Shown: positions 33,140 through 42,439 of the stretch, one piece after another
How the letters are laid out: every line of letters begins with the position of its first letter
Numbering within the stretch: the first letter of the stretch is position 1
NCBI RefSeq assembly: GCF_020921035.1
Contig: NC_063157.1
Location: 4,526,001 to 4,590,000, forward strand
From: Rhodamnia argentea
Taxonomy: Eukaryota > Streptophyta > Magnoliopsida > Myrtales > Myrtaceae
Direction of reading: 5' to 3'
Length of the DNA: 64,000 nucleotides
Program-made: the position numbers and the translations under genes
Notes under the pieces: generated by a model
What the model saw: only the letters and a program-made list of their open reading frames with translations
Told to the model about the DNA's origin: nothing
Databases searched by the model: none

Positions 33140-33512
33140 GAAAATTGTCTAAAAAATTCTAAACATATTGTGCGGTAGCCAATTCAGTTTTAAACTTTTC
33201 AATTGCACCAATTTGATCTTAAATCTTTCGAAGTTTTGTCAATTTACTCCTAAACCTGTTAACAATTTATCAATATAATCTTTTTACCCAATTAGTCAAA
33301 TAATAGATTTAGGGCTAAAGTTATAAAATTTCAAAAGGTTTAGCATTAAATTGGCAAATCATCAAAACATTTAGGACTAAATTGGCACGATTGAGACGAT
33401 TAGGACCGAATTGGCAAATCTTCAAAAGTTTTAGGACTAAATTGGCACAATTGAAAATTTTCTGATCGAATTAGCCGTCATATAATACGTTTAGGATTTT
33501 TTGAACAATTAT
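33140..33512. repeat. Foldback element, GGACTAAATTGGCA family (unit A)
   Basis: The left arm has TTGCACCAATTTGATCTTAAA and TTTTGTCAATTTACTCC. The right arm repeats TTAGGACTAAATTGGCACGA several times. Outer ends pair as TTCTAAACATATTG with ATAATACGTTTAGGA. No coding. Unit B partner: 54490-54858. Confidence 0.7.
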
Positions 33513-33974
33513 TCCCGAGGGCAAATTGAGAACTTAAAAGACAAGAACGAGGAGGTATTAAGGAAGTTGCTTCTTTTCATAAGCAAAGAAAAAGTGAGAA
33601 ACGAATAGATTATGGGCAAAACAAAGGTCGAAGGAAGAGAGAGAGAGAGAGGATGTTGATGATAAGGTGTGGAAGCGACCATTGGAGATGGCAAAGGTTT
33701 AATGTTGTGTAGGGATGGCTTTTATCGCTGCCTTATCAAGATATGGTTCTTGTCTCTGGGTCCCAAAGCGCCTTTTATCTACATCTTTTTCATAGCTGGT
33801 TTTTTTTTTTGTTGTTGCTCTTCTTTCGAATTCCGATAGATCATTCCCGGCACATGAATTTTGCACGTTCTATCGCATTCATCGGAAAAGCGGGTCGTAC
33901 TTTGGCCCCCCCATCTATCAGGGATTGTCTGCTTTGTTTCGGGCTAAGTTCTTCGTTGGAAAAAAGTACAAAAA
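33513..33974. other. Conserved non-coding block with GA microsatellite (unit A)
   Basis: Contains an AG run at about 33637-33651 that is longer in unit B (54977-55005). The flanking sequence (TTATCAAGATATGGTTCTTG, CACATGAATTTTGCA) is shared by both units. No gene seen. Confidence 0.5.
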
Positions 33975-34215
33975 AAAATCATAAACATATTGCATTAGTA
34001 GCAATTCAATCTTAAACCTTTCGTTTGAATCAATTTAATCCTAAACATTTTTGTGTTGGAATCAATTTAATCCATTTGACCAATTTTGAAATAAAATCAT
34101 TGATATGGACACCGATCGTCTTACGTGGCGCGACCGGGCATGGGTCGCTCGCTCGTGGCCGCGAAGGCCCTTGCCCCAGGTCTTAGCGGCCTCGCTGATC
34201 GCATGCGAGGGCCCG
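33975..34215. repeat. One-armed repeat with GC-rich core (unit A)
   Basis: The arm has CAATTCAATCTTAAACC and AATCAATTTAATCC. The core at 34123-34212 has CGACCGGGCATGGGTCGC and CTTAGCGGCCTCGCTGATCG. Unit B partner 55335-55590, whose core has extra bases (CGCCGCCGGCCGCAGG). Confidence 0.5.
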
Positions 34216-34329
34216 TGATTTCAGTGATGAGTGAAGAGAGAATCATCAATCAAAACCACTCCCCAATCGCTACTTTACGAACCCTAATCTCATTAGCTAA
34301 TTTAAGTATCTTGCTAATCCTTACCTTTG

Positions 34330-36060
34330 TCCTTTAGGATAAGTTCGAGGGCCGAAAGTTGGTGTGATCATGGAGACATTATAACATGAAATTGTCGTAG
34401 CGCTGCGTCTGCATAGCCTCGTAGAGCGCCAAAGCCTTTTCGGCCATGAGAGTATGACGTCGTTGGACCAAAGGGAATCTCCCAACCGCAAGGCAACTTG
34501 AGAAATTTTTGTCTCTTTCGATAGTGATTTCTTGATTGATGATGAAGATGACAGTGTAATTCCATCCAGCCGCAAAAGGCAAAAGGACATCAGACGTCAC
34601 GACACTGCTCGTGGGACGAACATACGACAATCCCACCGAGTATTTTCCACTAAGACAGAAGAAAAAGAAGTCGAGTCTTGAATCGTAAGTTTGTGGAAAG
34701 TCGTAGCGGGAGTTGCAGCATGAGCTTCTTTTTCCCCAGGTCGACGCAGAGTCTCTTCGGGAACATCGCGCTTAGTCAATCCTGACGCAAAAGATAAGAT
34801 TGGTGGTTGAAATTAACACCTTGTTTCGCAACATCGATAAGCAAAGTTCAGCGAAAACCATCCGACGACTGGATAGAATGCACTTTCGAGCTCTTCTGAA
34901 GCCTTTTCGACTAGAAAGAACTCTCTGTTAATTTGTGATTCGAGCATAGACATGTCTGCACGGATGTTGATCGTACATCTCCCGGAAATCTTTAAACGAT
35001 TATGATCATCCATGTTATATACAAGTTGAGTTTCGCGGTGTAAGGTATGAACTCGAGTGTGGAAACTCGAGCGTTTGCTGACTACTTTTCGCTAAATGAA
35101 GTAAGAACTGATGGATGCTGCGACAGATTGCTCGACCTTCCGGGGCTTTGGCGGCTTCGTCTGTTTGCCGAAAATAGGAAATACTACTGCTGCAGAATCG
35201 GCAAAAGCTGGAGAAAGATCATTAAAGAGCTGTGCGTCACGATTCTTCTTTTCTTGGATAGAAAGATCAGAAAGGAAGTGGGGGAAAGCAAAGGAAATTG
35301 CTTTGCTGATGCGGGATTTTCATCTTTGATGAGCGGCGACTGCGAGTGCTTTCTTGACCTTATTTTCGTTCCCAGACCGAATCAGAAAAGACGCCAAAAG
35401 GGTCTTCCCATCTTCCTGTTTCGGACGCTTGCACGTAATCTCACTCTGGCATTTTTTAAGCTCTGAATAAGCGTTCACGTCACCGGTAAACCTGGAAGAG
35501 CCCAGATGGAGAGAAGATGGGAAGAAACGTTGATGCAAGCCATGCGTGGGGATCGTCGATTCGTCATTAGTTTTAGGACTGCCAAGATTCGAATTCGGCG
35601 TCGAAGTTGCCGAGTCGGGTTCTTCTCGAATTATAGCTAGGAATGAGCCGTGAATCGAATTCGGCCTATTCACTTGAAGTTCGTTCATACGATGTTAACT
35701 GTCAAACTGATAACCCATGTTCAGCTTCGAACCGACAATCTCGCACATGATTTTTTTACTTCATCCGTCTCTTTTCTTTACTAGAATTAGAGAAAGAGGG
35801 AGAGACCGTGTTGGATTCTTATCTGTTTGACGGCTGCACCATTATCTTAATCGGGACAAACTTCCAACCGACGCCAACCGTTGGCAAGAACGGAGAGCGG
35901 GAAAACAACCGAAGCAGAAAAAGGTTCTAGCTCGAGAAAGGAAGTTTCATTCAATACCAAGCAAAACAGGTTGTGACGCTTCATTGCCAACTAATTCTAC
36001 GTTCTAATCTAACTCTGAATATAACCTAAACGTCGAATTCTATTCTACTCGCCGAAAACT
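34330..36060. other. Conserved block without recognised gene (unit A)
   Basis: About 1.7 kb of higher-complexity sequence, strongly conserved with 55740-57500. Open frames lie on both strands. One plus-strand frame (35047-35466) stays open in both copies for about 110 codons. A minus-strand frame (35320-35688) is open in unit A only. None shows a family I know, and frames break between copies. It may be a decayed gene or a non-coding transcript. Confidence 0.4.
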
Positions 36061-36360
36061 AATGGAAATAAAACCCGAAGTAATTAATCGGAGCTCATCC
36101 AAGCCGCCGAAGCCGGACTACGTGCAGTCGATTTTCATCGCCCTCGAAAAGAATTCCCAAGAAAACGTCACTTTCACTTTCCCGGAATGTTTTGTTCGGA
36201 GATTCGCGTCCGAAGAGGATCACAGCATTGATCTGATTTCCAATTTTTTTTTTGTTTTTTTGTTTTCTCTCTCTCTCTCTCTCTCTCTCGAGATTTTTTC
36301 CCCTTCATGTTGGACCGCTCGTGCAGCAACAAAATCCACTTGATCCCCTGAAGCGCGTGG
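36061..36360. other. ORF-bearing stretch and CT microsatellite (unit A)
   Basis: A plus-strand frame from 36062 (MEIKPEVINRSSSKPPKPDY) is conserved for about 60 codons in unit B (57501) before running into a CT microsatellite (36267-36289, shorter in unit B). No family recognised; coding status doubtful. Confidence 0.35.
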
Positions 36361-36901
36361 GCCCTACCCAGTTGAGAGCGGGAGGGGGGGAATTGGGCCC
36401 ACTGTGCAGTCAGAGCTAGAGAGGGCGCAAGTTGTTGGATCAGGACGGCCGCCGCAACAGCCAAACTGTCGCTGAAACGACGACAGCGACGACCGAAAGC
36501 GGCGGCGTCCACGACGAGGCGACGCCGCCCGACGCCTCGGCTGCCACCGCGTACTCACCGCCCGCCGCCTTGACGCTGCACCCGCCAAAAGAAACCAAGA
36601 AAAACCTCGTCACTACTAGCAAAAATATCAACAGCCCCACTCCAAAAATAGAACTGAATATTAAAATTATAACAGTAATCGTATGACAGTTTCCTGGAAA
36701 ATGCCAAATTTCTCCGGGCTGGTCCAGAGTGGTCGGCGAGGTCTTACCTATCTTTAAAAAAAAAAAAAAAAAGGTGACAGATTGTTGCTGCCATGTTGCA
36801 GTCACATGTAAGATTTGTGTTAATATAAGTTAAAAATTTGTTAACTAAATCTCCATTATCGTATTAAGATAAGTTTGAGAGGTGAATTCAATGTGATTTT
36901 G
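36361..36901. other. 3' flank of the unit A thaumatin-like gene
   Basis: GC-rich then A+T-rich sequence downstream of the minus-strand gene. The block 36470-36660 (ACCGCGTACTCACCGCCC region) is present once here and as an imperfect tandem pair in unit B. Confidence 0.5.
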
Positions 36902-37832
36902 TTACCTAGCAGAAGGCCTCGGGCAAAATGTGATCTCGTAATCCGCCGAAGCGCAGGTGAAGGTGCTCGTGCCGTCGTCGTAAGCATAACTATAGGCCTT
37001 CGGGCACGCGCTCTTGAAGAACTCCGAGTACCGGCTCGGCCCGCACGTGTCCGGTGTCCCGTGCGCGCCGCTGCAGCAGTACTGTGGGTCCCCGAATGCG
37101 CCACACGCGCTCCGGCACGCCACCCCGCCCTGGCTCCCTGTGCTCGTCACCTTCAGCTCCTGCGGGCACGCAGTGTTCAAGTCCGCCACGCACCCCGTGG
37201 CGGTGCAGTTCCCGGCCCCGGAGGTGGTGGCGGCACCCTGCGGCACTACCAGCATCGGGAGGTTGTACCCGTCGACGAGGCTGACGTCGTAGAAGTCGAG
37301 CCCGCCGGCACCGTTGAGGGTGAACTCGGCGAGGGTGGCGGGAGGGGTGGCGCCGCTGCCGGAGCACTCGAGGGTGGAGGACCCGCAGTCGCCTGTGAGG
37401 CAGGCGAACTTGCCGTTGGCAGCGTCCTGGGAGCAGAAGGTGCGGCCCCAGAGGCGGCCAGACCAGGAGGCAGGGACGGCCACCGAGGCGGACTCGCCGG
37501 GGTTGAGGGCGAAGCCGGTGGTGGAGAGCGGCGCAGTTCCGGCGCTAGAGAGGATCCCCGGCCAGACCGTGAAGCTGCACTTGTTGACTATGTTGAATGT
37601 CGCTGAATTTGCACCTGCAAGCTCAAGAAACAGAGCATGAGCCAAAATCCGAGCCGAAACCACCCGAAGTTTGAAACTTTAAACCAAGATCGGATCCCCA
37701 TTGAAGTGATTTTGGGAGAAAAAAAACAAAAAGGACCTGACAAAAGACGCTCTTTCAACACTTGAACTTACAAGTGATGGAGAAGATCAAAGCGTGGAAG
37801 AACAGAGCAACTGCCATTCCGAGTGAAGCCAT
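36902..37832 (-). CDS. Thaumatin-like protein, unit A copy
   Basis: Secreted PR-5/thaumatin-like protein. On the minus strand exon 1 is 37832-37772 (MASLGMAVALFFHALIFSIT, a signal peptide). Exon 2 is 37614-36902, joined GT-AG in phase 1, giving 774 nt or 257 residues. The mature part starts NSATFNIVNKCSFTVWPGIL. It has 16 cysteines, the LTGDCGSSTLEC signature region, the cleft residues in SGRLWGRTFC, LAEFTL and DFYDVSLVDG, and CPKAYSYAYDDGTSTFTC near the end. It stops at SAR just after the last family Cys. The position that is a splice donor in the 23-25 kb paralogue is also AG|GTAACA here; if used, a third exon would be needed, but I see no convincing one. A TATA box lies upstream. No lesion is visible. 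Confidence 0.92.
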
Positions 37833-37987
37833 TGGGTTTCGAATCTAAGAATGAGGAACCGAATCGAAATTCAAGATTTTAATTGTATTAAGAATGAATG
37901 TTCTCGTTTCTCTGAGAAATTCAGAATAACTTCTCTTCTTTGTGCGAGAACTTTTGAAGAGCAAATGGAGGAGGGAAAGAGCAGAGC

Positions 37988-37997
37988 ATTTTATAAG
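37988..37997 (-). promoter_or_regulatory. TATA box of the unit A thaumatin-like gene
   Basis: Minus strand CTTATAAAAT, about 155 bp upstream of the start codon at 37832. It is conserved at 59566-59575 and in the orphan promoter at 45718-45727. Confidence 0.7.
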
Positions 37998-38014
37998 CCC
38001 GGGGGGGGGACGAC

Positions 38015-38017
38015 AAT
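38015..38017. other. Empty insertion site (paralogous to the 45.8-48.5 kb element)
   Basis: CGACAATGGCGG here is uninterrupted. The same sequence is split by a 2.75-kb element at 45770/45771. It is also uninterrupted in unit B at 59605-59607. Confidence 0.85.
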
Positions 38018-38544
38018 GGCGGTCGGCGTCAGTCGGTGGGGGCCTCTGAGGATGTGATGGGACCCCACTACTCCCCAAATTTTATATCGGTTTTCTTGTT
38101 TTCCTACGCCAGGGCAACATGGCGACACAGTTGAAGTCGGCGATTTCCTGCGCAATCTCGGCAATTTTCCCCTGTTCTCCGTGCGCTTGGGGAACAGAGG
38201 CTCTGTACCCAAGCGAGTGAGGAGGAGACGAGCACTACCAATGCCGTAAACAAAAGCCGATGTGGGGGAAGGGGAAGTATTTGGAGTTTCAGAAGGCTGC
38301 GTAGCAGAGCAGAGGAGGCGTTGGGTTTCTCCCCGACATTGGAATTTGGTTCAGGAAGGAAGGAAGGAAGGAAGGAAGGAACAAAAGAGCTCTCACTTCA
38401 CAGTTCACAACTTCACATGGGTTGAGGAATCAGGAAGAGGAAGGTCGGCGGCTTCCAGTATACAGACAACACAGCTTCGATCGGATTTAGCCTGCATGCT
38501 TCGACCAAAAAAAAAAGCCTGCATGCAATTTTGATGGAGTGGGG
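38018..38544. other. Distal upstream region of the thaumatin-like gene (unit A)
   Basis: Positions 38018-38150 are shared by three copies (here, 48529-48654, 59608-59740). A GGAA microsatellite of about six repeats lies at 38355-38380, with fewer repeats in unit B. No gene. Confidence 0.5.
38489..38526 (+). mobile_element. Ultra-short poly-A insertion, 11-bp target duplication (unit A)
   Basis: AGCCTGCATGC occurs at 38489-38499 and 38516-38526. The 16-bp insert is TTCGACC followed by nine A. The same insertion is at 60075-60122 in unit B, so it predates the segmental duplication. Confidence 0.75.
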
Positions 38545-39045
38545 AACATAAATGAAACTAAAAAAACTTCAACTTTTACTTTAGTTTTAATTCTGCCTCA
38601 GAATTTGTTTTTGTCTAGAGCGAAAAATCCAAAACTTCAAATTCAGTCCAAATATATCCCGAACTTTTCTTTGTCTAAAAAAAAACCCCCCCACAGTTTT
38701 AGGTCTCGCTCCCAATCTTATGAAATCGCCAATTTTTACTAAGTCCCAATTCTGTCTCCATTAGCCCTCTGTCCAAAAATTATCGCCGGTTGTCTCTAAT
38801 TTTCATACCCTAAAACGGTATAATTTTCTATGCTTGATGATAAGGACGTCAAATTGAGATTGAAATTGTGAGGTGGATTTGAGAATAAATTGAAAGTTGG
38901 TAATTTTTTTGTTACACAATACAAAGTTCGAGGCAAGTTTGTGACTAGATCTAAAATTTGTGAGTTTTTTTTTTTTTTTTGACAAAAAAGAAGTTCAGGA
39001 AAGATTTGGACTAAACCCAAAATTTGAGTTTTTTTTTAAAGAAAA
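38545..39045. repeat. Foldback-like element (unit A)
   Basis: The left arm has TTTGTTTTTGTCTAGAGCG, AACTTCAAATTCAGTCC and CCGAACTTTTCTTTGTC. The right arm has the inverse (GACAAAAAAGAAGTTC, GGACTAAACCCAAAATTTG, ACAAAGTTCGAGGC). Unit B partner 60145-60655. Confidence 0.6.
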
Positions 39046-39169
39046 AATGTTCCACGTGTAATAGGTGTATGCCAGGATATGCATGGACGGACCATGGAAG
39101 AAGATGGACAATTTAGATTCTCTAGCTCACGGGCGGCGAGTCCTTGGTTAATCTTTGGGAAAATGACAG

Positions 39170-39560
39170 AAATGGTCCCTAAACTTTGACTCAACGTGTA
39201 ATATGATCCTTGAACTTTTAATTTGATCAATATAGTCCCCGAACTTTAGCCCAATGTGTAATGTGACCCCTGAACTTTCAATTTGTTCAATGTGGTCCTC
39301 AAACTTTTAGAACATGTTTAACTTAATCTTTGAACTATAAAAAAAAAGTTCAGAGTGGTCCTTGAACTTGAATTAATGAAAGGATCAACTTGAACATGTT
39401 CCAAATGTTCAGATATCATATTGGTTAAATTAAAAGTTCAAGGATCACATTGCAGATTGAGCTAAAGTTCATGGACCATATTGGTCATATTAAAAGTTCG
39501 GGGATCAAATTGCACATTGAATCAAAGTTCATGGATCATTTGTGTCATTATCCCTTAATC
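39170..39560. repeat. Foldback element, CCTGAACTTTT family (unit A)
   Basis: Left-arm units of about 33 bp: TGATCCTTGAACTTTTAATT, CCCCTGAACTTTCAATTTG, GTCCTCAAACTTTTAG. Right arm inverted: AAATTAAAAGTTCAAGGATC, AAAAGTTCGGGGATC, AAAGTTCATGGATCATTTG. The outermost words ATGACAGAAATGGTCCC and GATCATTTGTGTCAT pair. Unit B partner 60765-61165. Confidence 0.75.
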
Positions 39561-39729
39561 TTTCGAACGCCCCGCCATCAATTAACTTAGGGCGCAACTA
39601 TTGATGCATTGAAAGAAAAAAAAAAAAATCTTACCCAAGAGCGACGGACCATTACCGACTATTCGGACTATATTGCATGTCAGAGACCTCCTAGTATGAT
39701 CATGTACTATTTGAAAAATTACAAAAAAA

Positions 39730-39990
39730 AAATTCTATACCTACCATAGGTATGTCAATTTAGATAATTAATCAATTCAGTCCCTCCAATCGATTTTGAC
39801 CGAAAATAGTTAAAAGCGAACGCCGATCTTTCTACGAAGTGAACAATTTTCGTAAATTTATAAGGCGAGGGACCGAAGGATCCAATCCCGCGATCGAGCG
39901 AGGGCCGTCCCTCGCCGAATTTGGCGAGGGCTCGACCCTCGCGTCTTGGAGGAGGGCCGGCGGCCGCCCTCGGGTTGTCATAGAACGGGA
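39730..39990. repeat. One-armed repeat with GGCGAG palindromic core (unit A)
   Basis: A short A+T-rich arm (AATTAATCAATTCAGTCCC) leads into a core at 39861-39975 with GGCGAGGG / CCCTCGCC pairs (CGAGGGCCGTCCCTCGCC, GGCGAGGGCTCGACCCTCGC) able to form strong hairpins. Unit B partner 61330-61590. Confidence 0.55.
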
Positions 39991-40683
39991 GTCTGATGGT
40001 TGAAGATCTAAGCACGCTGTTTACAAAAGTTTTTTCTGGCCCATGCAAATGCATCTTGCACCCTTTGCCATACAAAGTCGGAAAATGGTCCAATTATTCG
40101 GATTCCAGATTCTGGCGAAAAGCATGGAATGAACGCTGCTCCGGCGTTGACCCGAAAAAAGAGCACAGCTCGCTAGTTGCCCCAGCACTTCGCAGCCGCA
40201 GCCGCAGCCGCAAATGATTTTTACTTGGACCGGGGGCCACACGATAAGATGATTAGCCTGACGAAGGGGCAGTAAACACTAAATTAATCCAAGATTTTCC
40301 TGCCTTTTGACCACATCGCAGCACAAATATTGAAAAATTCTGTCACCCACCCCCGTCTCAATTATTATGAGCCGCTAAACATTGGCACCAGCAAGTGAAA
40401 ACGATGCGCTTTTCCGACGGCTAGTGTTGGCCGATGCAAGCGGCCAACTTGCCTTATCTTCTGATGGCCTCAAGTTGAAGAGAACACGGACCCGTCGCTT
40501 TTGCGTGAAATCAATTAAGGCGCGGTGGTAAATCTTGTCGAATAGAGCCATTCGGGGAAGATGAATGAACGGTAAGTTGCATTCCACCGTGTACTTATCT
40601 TTTCGCAAGTTGGCAAATCCTGTCGGAGTTGTTCGTCGCACTTGATCACGCAAGTTGGCAAAACTTGTCAAAGCCATTGATTT
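39991..40683. other. Intergenic, unit A
   Basis: Shared with unit B 61591-62247. Contains a GCAGCC triplet-like run at 40193-40211 and repeated GCAAGTTGGCAAA words near 40605-40660. No gene recognised. Confidence 0.4.
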
Positions 40684-40830
40684 TTAGGGGTGTCAATGGA
40701 CCGGGTCTCATTTAAGCCCGACCCGGCCCGAAACTAAACAGCGCCAAGATCGATCCGATACCTAAATCATATACGTCCAAAATATTTGGGTCGGGTCAGG
40801 TCGTCCCTTTTTTTTTTTTTTTTAAATGAC
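40684..40830. repeat. hAT-like terminal fragment (unit A)
   Basis: Begins TTTTTAGGGGTGTCAATGGACCGGG with several CCCGACCCGG words, like the ends of hAT elements, and closes with GGGTCGGGTCAGGTCG and a poly-T. The right terminus is missing. Unit B partner 62248-62390. Confidence 0.45.
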
Positions 40831-41079
40831 GATTGAAATAAATCTTCTGAGAAAAGACAAACAACACTGATGAGGATTTGCAAAAAGAGAAGATTAATTC
40901 TACAAGTAAGGGTCATCAAATAGGAGCGAAAGACTATTGGAATGTTATAATCACAAAGATTATCATCTGAACTATGCTTCTAATCATCACATGAACAACT
41001 CTTCAACAAATCAAAATTGTAAAATCAAAACCCATTTTCAAAACTTAATGCCCACGAAAAAATAAAAAAAAATTAAAAA

Positions 41080-41890
41080 AATCAATCAAAGAAACAAATT
41101 TCGCAGCCTCTCAGAAGGAAGGCAGTAGAGGTTATGTGTAAATCACGAATTCTCATCCATAAGCGCAAATAGCTAATCTCTTTCATCACAGGTAACTGTT
41201 CAAAACATAATGGAAAGTCGTAAACTTGAAAATATTTCACACCCAAAGCCCGCAAGAGATGCAAGAGAACTTGCCAAGATCTATAAAATCCAAAGAAATT
41301 ACAAAGGGACAAGGAAGATCAATGGCCTCATAGAGAAGATTAGATGTGTCTACACCATTAGATTCAGACATATGCTTGTCTTTGTTTAAAGAATGTATAA
41401 TCATCGGCCATCTGCAATCAAATTCACAAACCAAAACAAAGAAATAAACTTTTTTTTCCCCAGAATCTCAAGAACAAGAGAAAAGAAGAAAGAAAAATCG
41501 AAGCTTGGTGTTTCTTTTTGGGGGAAAAAGGGACTCAAAATATGGCTGGTGATATATCAGGATGGTCGGCAAGGCCCCAGTCGGAGCCGGTTACGACGAA
41601 CGACACCTTTCACGATACAATCGTTACCATCCCCGAAAGACCATTTTTCCTTTCAATCTGATCCATTTGAAAACAAGAAAACTATGAGCATCAGATGACG
41701 CAATCCTAATTGCGAAACAGAAATTGGAAGCACAGAAGGAGAACCCTCGAAAGAGATGAAGCAGAGAGAGATCTGAGAAAGGTGAACAGCATTGGGGAAG
41801 AGGGGAGTTGGTGGGGTTTAGGGTTTCCGTTCGCGCGACTTCGCTTTTAAATAGGTGATTTTGGGGACTAGGGTTTCTTCTGGAGAGGAC
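41080..41890 (-). other. Putative transcription unit with telo-box promoter (unit A)
   Basis: On the minus strand, AAACCCTAG lies near 41865-41875, a TATA-like CTATTTAAAAG near 41845-41855 and a telo-box AAACCCTAAACCCC near 41815-41829. This arrangement is usual upstream of ribosomal-protein and translation genes. A CT-rich leader follows, a possible donor ATG|GTAACG near 41628 and an acceptor TTTGATTGCAG at 41407-41417. The presumed second exon gives MIIHSLNKDKHMSESNGV, but the frame breaks between units A and B, so it is probably non-coding or decayed. Product not recognised. Unit B partner 62650-63460. Confidence 0.4.
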
Positions 41891-42034
41891 TCGGCGGAGA
41901 GGGAGGGGACCGTCAGGAGTGGCCGGCATTGAGGGATGGCGCTGTTACACTCGGGCAGAAGAAAGTGATGGAGTCTCAGTAGACCTCTGCGCATTCAGAG
42001 TTGCGAGCAAGGAGACGTCGCGGGAAAGAAGATG

Positions 42035-42245
42035 ATGAGCAGTAGTAGAGTTGGGCCTGGGTTATTTGAGTCTTCAATTGGCCTGTCTTCTTTTCATTCC
42101 CAGGTCGGTACTTTATTTTTCGAGCCCCAATGGTACCGGCCTTTATTGAAACAGTACCAAATTCTGGCCAGAAAATTTGCCCTAAAATTTAGGAAATTTT
42201 CAGGCCAGATCATGCCGGCGCGGGCCTTTTTGACAGCCCTACTGA
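42035..42245. repeat. Short repeat with hAT-like right end (unit A)
   Basis: The right end GCGGGCCTTTTTGACAGCCCTACTG resembles an inverted hAT-type terminus (CAGTAGGGCTGTC), and the left has AGTAGAGTTGGGCCTGGG. No target duplication was confirmed. Partner at 63605-63805. Confidence 0.4.
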
Positions 42246-42439
42246 TTTTGCCTTAAAGCTTTGGCCTTTGCAATTGCAACCAAATGGAATTCGCCCATAG
42301 TAAATACCAAGACTGTAACAGGCACTGCATAGATAGTGTGGTTCAGATGGTTGTGTTTGTTTGCTTCTCACTAATCTCCTCATAGTCAGTCTTTAGCCAA
42401 AAAAGGCATTACAGGGCCTTGCATTCGACAGAGTATCAG

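Noticed and set aside
36470-36690. Hydrophobic minus-strand ORF downstream of the unit A thaumatin-like gene as a tail exon
   Set aside because: It is hydrophobic, but no acceptor with the right phase and no Ser/Gly linker like that of the paralogue could be shown; frames also differ between units.
36875-37606. 243-residue plus-strand ORF opposite the thaumatin-like gene (and 58454-59185 in unit B)
   Set aside because: Antisense shadow of a GC-rich exon; Gly/Ala/Arg-rich with no family, and the opposite strand gives a full 16-cysteine thaumatin-like domain.
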